Positions 7,373 to 12,505 of a DNA stretch of 12,505 nt are shown piece by piece (position 1 is the first letter of the stretch; each line of letters opens with the position of its first letter). Made by a program: the position numbers and the translations under genes. Under the pieces are notes generated by a model. The model saw only the letters and a list, made by a program, of their open reading frames with translations. It made no database searches and was not told the origin of the DNA. The stretch comes from an uncultured Bacteroidota bacterium (GTDB lineage: Bacteria > Bacteroidota > Bacteroidia > UKL13-3), in assembly GCA_903898215.1 (NCBI GenBank), contig CAIUEQ010000208.1, forward strand, positions 1 to 12,505, written 5' to 3'.

Positions 7373-7734
7373 CTTTTATTTCATTTTGAAAAATCAACCT
7401 GAAACCTCTAATCAATAATTTATTAAAGGATGGGCATGTAAAATTAAGTTTTAATTATCAACGGATGATGCAGGTGAAATCAAATATTATTATGAGACAA
7501 ATCATAGTGAATGACAAAAAAACTATTCATCAATTTGTTTAACGCTTTCATAATCAACAAATGATTACTAAGATGTTTTATCAAATAATTACATAATTAT
7601 ATTTTAACCTGAGGCATGATGAAACTAAAACATGTTTAGCCAAAAGCTAAGTTTTTGGAAACTTTATTTTCAACTCAACAATTGAATAATAATATTATAT
7701 TTTTGGCCGCATTTAAAAATCCTGTAATCAAGAA
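7373..7734. other. Non-coding spacer between divergent genes
   Basis: About 360 AT-rich bases with no credible gene on either strand. Two structures can be seen. An imperfect inverted repeat at 7497-7538 pairs ACAAAT with ATTTGT and TGAAT with ATTCA. Two mutually exclusive small hairpins lie at 7636-7658: TTAGC/GCTAA, or CCAAAA/TTTTGG. A -7-like box precedes the LpxR-like gene at its right end. An unannotated small RNA or regulator-binding sites are possible, but the sequence alone does not show either. Confidence 0.5.
7698..7705 (+). promoter_or_regulatory. Bacteroidota-type -7 box for the LpxR-like gene
   Basis: TATTTTTG matches the Bacteroidota primary sigma -7 consensus TAnnTTTG exactly and lies 29 bp before the ATG at 7735. 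The only nearby TTG (7682-7684) is about 13 bp upstream, shorter than the usual gap, so the -33 element is poor. In AT-rich DNA such a match can arise by chance. Confidence 0.4.
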
Positions 7735-8688
7735 ATGTTAAATTTTAAAAAAGTAACCCAACCTTCAATCGGCATAAAATGTTGTATGGTGGTTCTTGCT
7801 TTTTTATTAACGTTTAAATTATCTGCTCAAACAGATAGTATACGTTGTATGAGTTTCACGTTCAGCAATGATGCTGTAAACAGAACAAACAGATATTATA
7901 CTTCAGGAACCTCTTTCAGCTATATGGATTATCGATTTGAAAATTCGTTTTTAAAATCCATCATGATCCAATTGAGAAATCCAACATACGCCTATTGTGG
8001 AGTAGGATTGGCACAAAATGTTTATACTCCCGATAATCCCAAAAGTACGGTATATAATTATGCTGATAGGCCATATACAGCCACACTCTGTTTATCCGCT
8101 TTTTATATTACCAATTCCAGAAAGAAAAGAATAAGAATTACTTCGTCCGCACAAATTGGAGTGATTGGAAGTTATGCCTGGGGGAAAGAGTTGCAAGATC
8201 AATTTAACTTAGGTCGTGCTCCAAATTGGGCTAATCAACTTACGAATGCACCAATAGTAAATTATTCGATAACTTACGAAAAGGGTTATGTTTCGAATAA
8301 GATGTTTGAATTAATTGGAAAATCTCAAGCTGAAGTTGGTACACTTTATATTAATGCCAAAGGAGGTATAAAAATAAGAACAGGAATTATCAGACCATAT
8401 TTTATCAAACATGAAGAATCAAATGGAAAACTACAAATGTATTTCGAATCTGAGAACTTTATGAAACTTATGCCTTATGATGCAACTTTAACGGGCTCAT
8501 ATTTATCCGAAAACAAAGATGCTCTTCCAAAATCTAGTATAAAAAATATTGTATATGAAGGACATTTTTCGGCTGTACTATCAAAGAAAAAAGTCAGGTT
8601 ATGTATTTCTCAACATATTTCTTCTCCCGAATTTTTAAATGCCTATTGGAATTTATGGATGAGCCTTAAGTTTGGTTATGCTTTTTGA
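7735..8688 (+). CDS. LpxR-like (DUF2219) outer-membrane protein, possibly inactive deacylase
   Basis: LpxR family members are 12-stranded outer-membrane barrels that remove the 3'-acyloxyacyl chain from lipid A. The 317-residue protein has a signal peptide (hydrophobic core about 15-29, probable cleavage after SAQ at 30-32). Family signatures follow: SNDAVNRTNRYYTSG at 44-58, including the Asn-Asp pair (45-46) matching the catalytic N/D of Salmonella LpxR, QNVYTPDN at 94-101, ADRPYTA at 110-116 and NWANQLTN at 164-171. It ends in Phe after an alternating strand (LKFGYAF), a typical barrel signal. In the stretch GKELQDQFN (150-158) the position where I expect the catalytic His of the family is Asn158, and the NEP motif reads NAP. 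It may therefore be a divergent or non-catalytic member. It runs tail to tail with the WG-repeat gene, 10 bp apart. The family call is by motif recall. Confidence 0.75.
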   Translation: MLNFKKVTQPSIGIKCCMVVLAFLLTFKLSAQTDSIRCMSFTFSNDAVNRTNRYYTSGTSFSYMDYRFENSFLKSIMIQLRNPTYAYCGVGLAQNVYTPDNPKSTVYNYADRPYTATLCLSAFYITNSRKKRIRITSSAQIGVIGSYAWGKELQDQFNLGRAPNWANQLTNAPIVNYSITYEKGYVSNKMFELIGKSQAEVGTLYINAKGGIKIRTGIIRPYFIKHEESNGKLQMYFESENFMKLMPYDATLTGSYLSENKDALPKSSIKNIVYEGHFSAVLSKKKVRLCISQHISSPEFLNAYWNLWMSLKFGYAF

Positions 8689-8698
8689 AAAGATAAAA

Positions 8699-9118
8699 TT
8701 AATTTGAATCTAGGGTAACTACCTCTGCACCTTCTTCATTTATCAATCCCCTTCTTCCTCCCACTGCAACAATTGCTAATCCATTTTTGAATGGACCGAT
8801 ATAATCATATTTAACAGGAATAAACTCTTCGCCACTGTCTTGTTTGATATAACCAAACTTGCCGCCAATCTCAACTTTAGCTCTACCACTTTCCCAAGGA
8901 TAAATATTATCGTATTTACAAGGAATGTATTCATCGCCATCAACATGAATATAACCTTGCTTTCTGTCTTTTTCAACTTTAGCTCTTCCATTCTTAAAAG
9001 GATGAATTACATCATAACCGGCCTTAATTTTACCTTTTGGCGAATTTTTTTGAGCCATTGTGGGAAATGCATATAAAAATATAAACGCAACGATGATAAT
9101 CTTGAAAAGTACTTTCAT
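8699..9118 (-). CDS. Small secreted WG-repeat protein
   Basis: A 139-residue protein with a clear signal peptide (residues 1-22, hydrophobic core 5-18, cleavage likely after TMA), so it is exported. The mature part is three WG (KWG-type) repeats of about 34 residues at 35-68, 69-103 and 104-136. Each begins YDxIxPFKNGRAKVE or a close variant and carries a GYI or GLI turn. WG repeats form beta structures and usually occur in much longer proteins; this is a minimal three-repeat version. No catalytic residues are known for the family and the function cannot be told. The repeats differ in codons, so they are old. The short spacing to the LpxR-like gene (convergent) implies no shared transcript. 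An overlapping frame at 8776-8991 is a shadow. Confidence 0.88.
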   Translation of the reverse strand: MKVLFKIIIVAFIFLYAFPTMAQKNSPKGKIKAGYDVIHPFKNGRAKVEKDRKQGYIHVDGDEYIPCKYDNIYPWESGRAKVEIGGKFGYIKQDSGEEFIPVKYDYIGPFKNGLAIVAVGGRRGLINEEGAEVVTLDSN

Positions 9119-9135
9119 TCTGTAAAAAATTTGCC

Positions 9136-9143
9136 CAAATATA
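9136..9143 (-). promoter_or_regulatory. Bacteroidota-type -7 box for the WG-repeat gene
   Basis: On the minus strand TATATTTG fits TAnnTTTG exactly, 17 bp before the ATG at 9118. That would leave a leader of about ten bases. No clear TTG lies at the expected -33 position, so confidence is limited. Confidence 0.4.
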
Positions 9144-9345
9144 TACGATTTATTCTTTTTTTCTAATGTTCTATTCGACTTGCTATTTTAAAGTTTGATA
9201 TTAAAAACTTGTGATTTTAGCGTTAATACTTAGTCTGACTTGCATTTTAAAGCAGAATTTAATTGCTAAAAAAACAAGCAAGCTACTACTTGGACAATAT
9301 ATATCTATATTCGTATAGTATTTCAGCAGCTAAAACAATATTATG
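9144..9345. other. Spacer between the divergent WG and OmpA/TSP3 genes, with a direct repeat
   Basis: Together with the flanking promoters this forms a non-coding stretch of about 277 bp. Its main feature is a direct repeat: GACTTGC(T)ATTTTAAAG at 9177-9193 and again at 9237-9252, 60 bp apart, the second lacking one T. Such a pair could be a regulator-binding site for either divergent gene. Nothing else recognisable is seen. Confidence 0.45.
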
Positions 9346-9374
9346 TTGAACCATTATGATATCGATTTATTTTG
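9346..9374 (+). promoter_or_regulatory. Possible promoter of the OmpA/TSP3 gene
   Basis: TTG at 9346-9348 and TTATTTTG at 9367-9374 (one mismatch to TAnnTTTG) are 18 bp apart, close to the Bacteroidota -33/-7 arrangement. The ATG follows at 9396, leaving a leader of roughly 15 bases. Confidence 0.4.
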
Positions 9375-9395
9375 TTGGTCCGGATATTCTATAAA

Positions 9396-10904
9396 ATGAG
9401 AAAAAAAATATTTCTAATCCTGTTTATTTTCATCACCCCATTTTGCTTATTAGCGCAAACTAAGGAACACCCTTGGAATGTTGGTATTCATATAGGTAAA
9501 GCAGAATTTAACGGTGATATGGGTGACGCTTCTTATAATTGGTCGAAAGCATTTTATGGCTTCGGAGGACTTTCATTTTCGAGATATGCCAGCAAAGCTT
9601 TTGATGTAATGTTTAATTTTAATAAAGGTGAACTTGGATATTTCTCGGATTTAGATTCTATAAAATATACGAACGGCAAATTTCATGGTAACTTCTATGG
9701 TTCCCATACTAATGGAACTATTTTTTTAAAGTATAAACTTAACAATGGTTATATTTTTAAAGAGAACTCCCGCATACAACCTTTTTTATTATTGGGAATG
9801 GGAATTTCATGGCTAAGTGGTGATAGAGTTTATGATATTGATTTTAATAAGGGAAGACAATATAAACTTACTGATCTTTCGGCAAAAGATTTTACGATAA
9901 CTACCGGAATGGGTGTAAATGTTCGATTAAATAAACGATTTAACGCCTATTTACAAACAGCATTTATTTATACCGACCATGACGGCAGAGATGGATATGC
10001 TATCGCTAATAATGACGGATATTTATTGCATCAGTTTGGCATTACTTATAATTTTGGAAAAGCAATACAAATGTCTGCCGGTGCACCAAATGTTGAAGCA
10101 AAAGTTGATTGTAAATGTGAATTGTTTGATCGTGACAGTGATGGTATTATCGACCGATTTGATTTATGTCCTGATACTCCCGGAACACTTCAAGCACGTG
10201 GTTGCCCTGATAAAGACTGGGATGGTATTCCCGATAAGTTAGATAAATGTCCTGATATATTCGGTTCTGCAAGATTTGAAGGTTGCCCTGACACAGATGG
10301 TGATGGAATTCCTGATAATGAAGATTCGTGTGTGAATGTTCCCGGACAAAAACAATATAACGGTTGTTCGGATATAGATGGTGATGGAATTCCTGATTAT
10401 AAAGATGATTGTGTAACCATAAAAGGTTTAAAACAATTTAACGGTTGTCCGGATTCGGATGGTGATTCTATTCCTGATTCAAAAGATAAATGTCCTAGAG
10501 AACCCGGGCCAAAATGGAATCAAGGATGTCCGGAAATAAAAGAATCTGTTAAAAAGATATTTGAACAAGCTCTTTCTGGAATTCAATTCCAAACTGCGAA
10601 GTCAATCATTTTGGTTAAGTCGTATCCGATTTTAGATAATGTTGTAAAAGTTTGTAAAGAAAATCCTACTTATTATCTCATCATAAACGGACATACCGAT
10701 AATCAAGGTGATGATGATAAGAATATGAAATTGTCGGATGACCGTGCAAATTCGGTAAGACTCTATTTGATTAAGAAAGGCGTTTCGATGGGACGTTTAG
10801 AATCTCACGGATATGGAGAAACTCAACCGATAGATACGAACGATACTCCTGAAGGAAGATCTAAAAACAGAAGAGTAGAATTTAAAGTGAAGATTATTAA
10901 TTAG
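9396..10904 (+). CDS. OmpA-family outer-membrane protein with thrombospondin type 3 repeats
   Basis: A 502-residue envelope protein in three parts. A signal peptide (1-21, ending CLLAQ) leads into an N-terminal barrel-like region (about 24-222, rich in alternating aromatic and glycine residues). Then come five Ca-binding thrombospondin type 3 repeats of exactly 27 residues (245-379), each DxDxDGIPDxxDxC...GC. Last is an OmpA C-terminal peptidoglycan-binding domain (about 388-497) with GHTDNQG at 432-438, LSDDRA at 446-451, GYGETQPI at 472-479 and NRRVEF at 491-496. Asp435 and Arg450 match the residues that hold diaminopimelate in OmpA domains. The likely role is tethering outer membrane to cell wall. 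The ATG at 9396 is preferred to an in-frame TTG at 9372, because the signal peptide's basic start MRKKIF begins there. The domain order is common in Bacteroidota. It converges on the RNase R gene. Confidence 0.92.
   Translation: MRKKIFLILFIFITPFCLLAQTKEHPWNVGIHIGKAEFNGDMGDASYNWSKAFYGFGGLSFSRYASKAFDVMFNFNKGELGYFSDLDSIKYTNGKFHGNFYGSHTNGTIFLKYKLNNGYIFKENSRIQPFLLLGMGISWLSGDRVYDIDFNKGRQYKLTDLSAKDFTITTGMGVNVRLNKRFNAYLQTAFIYTDHDGRDGYAIANNDGYLLHQFGITYNFGKAIQMSAGAPNVEAKVDCKCELFDRDSDGIIDRFDLCPDTPGTLQARGCPDKDWDGIPDKLDKCPDIFGSARFEGCPDTDGDGIPDNEDSCVNVPGQKQYNGCSDIDGDGIPDYKDDCVTIKGLKQFNGCPDSDGDSIPDSKDKCPREPGPKWNQGCPEIKESVKKIFEQALSGIQFQTAKSIILVKSYPILDNVVKVCKENPTYYLIINGHTDNQGDDDKNMKLSDDRANSVRLYLIKKGVSMGRLESHGYGETQPIDTNDTPEGRSKNRRVEFKVKIIN
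10128..10532 (+). repeat. Five in-gene TSP3 repeats, 81-bp period
   Basis: Five units of 81 bp start at 10128, 10209, 10290, 10371 and 10452, with no length change. Asp residues of the calcium loops and two Cys per unit are kept in every unit. Units 3 and 4 share the stretch GATGGTGATGGAATTCCTGAT apart from phase, showing recent similarity; units 1, 2 and 5 are more diverged. Confidence 0.85.
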
Positions 10905-10951
10905 GCAAAAGTGATTTGTGATTTGCGAAAAAAACTTCCTTCATTTTGCCT
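10903..10951. terminator. Possible terminator: inverted repeat overlapping the OmpA/TSP3 stop
   Basis: AGGCAAAAGTGA (10903-10914) pairs with TCATTTTGCCT (10941-10951) with one bulge and a loop of about 26 bases. The left arm begins inside the TAG stop codon and the right arm overlaps the first 7-bp repeat unit. There is no clean T-tract after it, so a classical intrinsic terminator is doubtful. Confidence 0.3.
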
Positions 10952-11042
10952 ATTGCAAATTGCCTATTGCTAATTGCTTATTGCCTATTGCTAATTGCTA
11001 ATTGCTTATTGCTTATTGCCTATTGTTAATTGCTAATTGCTA
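10945..11042. repeat. Degenerate 7-bp tandem repeat array, 14 units
   Basis: Fourteen gapless heptamers follow ATTGCNN (first unit TTTGCCT). The common forms are ATTGCTA, ATTGCTT and ATTGCCT, with one ATTGTTA. Rotated, the motif is TTGCNNA, close to the T(A/T)GCNNN of the array at 985-1103. It fills the spacer between the convergent OmpA/TSP3 and RNase R genes and ends one base before the rnr stop codon (11044-11046). The function is unknown. Confidence 0.9.
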
Positions 11043-11043
11043 A

Positions 11044-12505
11044 TTACCGTCTGCCTTTTTTATTGCCTTTTGAATGTTGCTGTTTTTTCTTCTTATGCTC
11101 GTCTCTTCTTTTCGATTTCCTATTTGGACCATCGGCTCTAAGATTTCTTGAGATAACGTTTCCTACAATGTCTAAACTCACTTGGCGCTTTAACACATCA
11201 GCTTCTTTAACCACTACTTCTACAATATCACCAAGCTGATATTTTTTTCTAGTTCTTCTTCCAACAATACAAAGATTATGTTCGTCATATTCATAAAAAT
11301 CATCGGCTAAATTACTTAACCTGATCATGCCTTCACATTTGTATTGAGTGATCTCTACATAAATCCCCCACTCTGTTACTCCAGAAATAATTCCCTGAAA
11401 TTCTTCTCCGATAAAATCTTTGATATACTCAACCTGTTTGTATCTTACAGATGCACGTTCGGCTTCAGAAGATTTTGATTCCATTTCGGATGAATGCTTA
11501 CACATTGTTTCATATTTATCAGCGTCTGCTGATTTTCCTTTGTTTAAATATTCAAACAATAAACGGTGTGCAAGCAAATCGGGATACCTGCGAATTGGTG
11601 AAGTGAAATGCGAATAGTAATCGAATGCCAAACCATAATGGCCTGTTTTTTTTGTGGTATAAAATGCTTTCGCCATTGTGCGAATGGCTTGTTGTTGTAA
11701 AAGATTTTGTTCAGGTTTTCCTTCTACATTTGCAAGCAATTCATTCATCGATTGTGAAATTGCTTTTTGTGATTGCATGCGTATCACATATCCAAAACGA
11801 CTGGCAAATGTGCTGAACAATTTTAGCTTCTCTTCGTTTGGAAGATCATGAACACGATAAACAAAAGTGCGTTGCTTGGCACCACTGTGACCATATTCGG
11901 CAACTTTTTTATTTGCAAGCAACATAAATTCTTCGATGAGTTTATGTGCATCTTTTCTTATCTTTTTATAAATGCCAACCGGTTTAAAATTTTCATCGAG
12001 CTTAAATTTCACTTCTTCGGTTTCAAAATTTACCGCACCATTTTTGAAACGCTGCTCACGCATTATTTTTGCCAGCCCGTTTAATGTATTGATCTCTGGA
12101 GCAAAATCACCAACACCGCTTTCGATGCATTGTTGTGCTTCTTCGTATGAAAATCTTCTGTCTGAAAAAATAACAGTTTTGCCATACCACACATCTAATA
12201 ATTCGGCTGCATCATTCATTTTAAACACCACCGAAAAAGTTAATTTTTCTTCTTGAGGCCTTAACGAACATAATCCGTTTGATAACTTTTCGGGTAACAT
12301 CGGAATGGTTCTGTCAACAAGATAAATTGATGTACCGCGTTCGTATGCTTCCTCATCAAGTAATGTTCCCGGTTTTACATAATGCGAAACATCAGCAATG
12401 TGAACTCCAATTTCCCAATTGCCGTCTGGTAATTTTTGAATAGAAAGTGCATCATCAAAATCTTTTGCATCATCGGGGTCAATTGTAAACGTGGTAACTT
12501 TTCTA
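11044..12505 (-). CDS. rnr: Ribonuclease R (RNB-family 3'-5' exoribonuclease), 5' end beyond window
   Basis: RNase R degrades structured RNA from the 3' end in the cytoplasm. The visible 486 residues begin inside the RNB catalytic domain; the frame stays open to the right edge, so the ATG at 12300 is internal and not the start. The magnesium-binding signature TIDPDDAKDFDDAL lies at visible residues 7-20 (Asp9, Asp15, Asp17 and Asp18 being the expected ligands), and the RNB motif HFTSPIRRYPDLLAHR is at 299-314. An S1 RNA-binding domain spans about 366-446 (GIISGVTEWGIYVE). A lysine/arginine-rich tail (462-486) follows, as in RNase R but not RNase II. The N-terminal cold-shock domains would lie outside the window. 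The stop codon lies one base from the 7-bp repeat array. Confidence 0.95.
   Translation of the reverse strand, partial: RKVTTFTIDPDDAKDFDDALSIQKLPDGNWEIGVHIADVSHYVKPGTLLDEEAYERGTSIYLVDRTIPMLPEKLSNGLCSLRPQEEKLTFSVVFKMNDAAELLDVWYGKTVIFSDRRFSYEEAQQCIESGVGDFAPEINTLNGLAKIMREQRFKNGAVNFETEEVKFKLDENFKPVGIYKKIRKDAHKLIEEFMLLANKKVAEYGHSGAKQRTFVYRVHDLPNEEKLKLFSTFASRFGYVIRMQSQKAISQSMNELLANVEGKPEQNLLQQQAIRTMAKAFYTTKKTGHYGLAFDYYSHFTSPIRRYPDLLAHRLLFEYLNKGKSADADKYETMCKHSSEMESKSSEAERASVRYKQVEYIKDFIGEEFQGIISGVTEWGIYVEITQYKCEGMIRLSNLADDFYEYDEHNLCIVGRRTRKKYQLGDIVEVVVKEADVLKRQVSLDIVGNVISRNLRADGPNRKSKRRDEHKKKKQQHSKGNKKGRR

Noticed and set aside
8776..8991. A second small gene inside the WG-repeat gene
   Set aside because: It is a different reading frame of the repeats with no leader or family match; the WG frame has a signal peptide and clear repeats.
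12298..12300. ATG at 12300 as the start of the RNase R gene
   Set aside because: The frame continues upstream to the window edge and encodes the catalytic RNB motif with the metal-binding aspartates, so this ATG is internal.

Overview
The window reads as chromosomal DNA of a Bacteroidota bacterium, Chitinophagales-, Sphingobacteriales- or Flavobacteriales-like; I cannot resolve the order. The evidence is AT-rich DNA, few Shine-Dalgarno sites, matches to the Bacteroidota -7 box TAnnTTTG, a fused MurF-alanine racemase, an OmpA-family protein with thrombospondin type 3 repeats, and intergenic short repeats typical of this phylum. No tRNA, rRNA, CRISPR array, phage gene or transposase gene was found.

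Layout. Positions 1-48 hold the 3' end of a small gene, followed by rnz (ribonuclease Z, +). It converges on an Nfu-type iron-sulfur scaffold gene and recX (both -), with a 175-bp array of 7-bp repeats between. A major facilitator transporter (+) diverges from recX. After a CTTTGCG-type inverted repeat comes the large murF-alr fusion (+). It converges on a DUF6629-like membrane protein gene (-), and between them lies a tandemly duplicated palindromic element that also copied the 3' end of that gene. A non-coding stretch of about 360 bp leads to an LpxR-like outer-membrane protein gene (+), tail to tail with a small secreted WG-repeat protein gene (-). A second spacer precedes an OmpA/TSP3 protein gene (+), which converges on the RNase R gene (-, running off the right edge) across a second 7-bp array.

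Most genes are housekeeping: tRNA 3' processing, RNA decay, Fe-S delivery, RecA control and peptidoglycan precursor synthesis. The segment 6679-10904 is more accessory and concerns the envelope: a membrane protein, a lipid A deacylase-like barrel, a WG protein and an OmpA-type peptidoglycan anchor.

The most unusual content is between the genes. Two degenerate arrays are phased at exactly 7 bp (25 and 14 units). Each fills a convergent gene pair's spacer and stops at, or 1 bp short of, the stop codon of the minus-strand gene. Two other spacers carry a 9-bp-phased inverted repeat and a duplicated palindromic element. Nothing in the window is a clear new multi-gene system; the heptad arrays are the best candidate for something poorly described.
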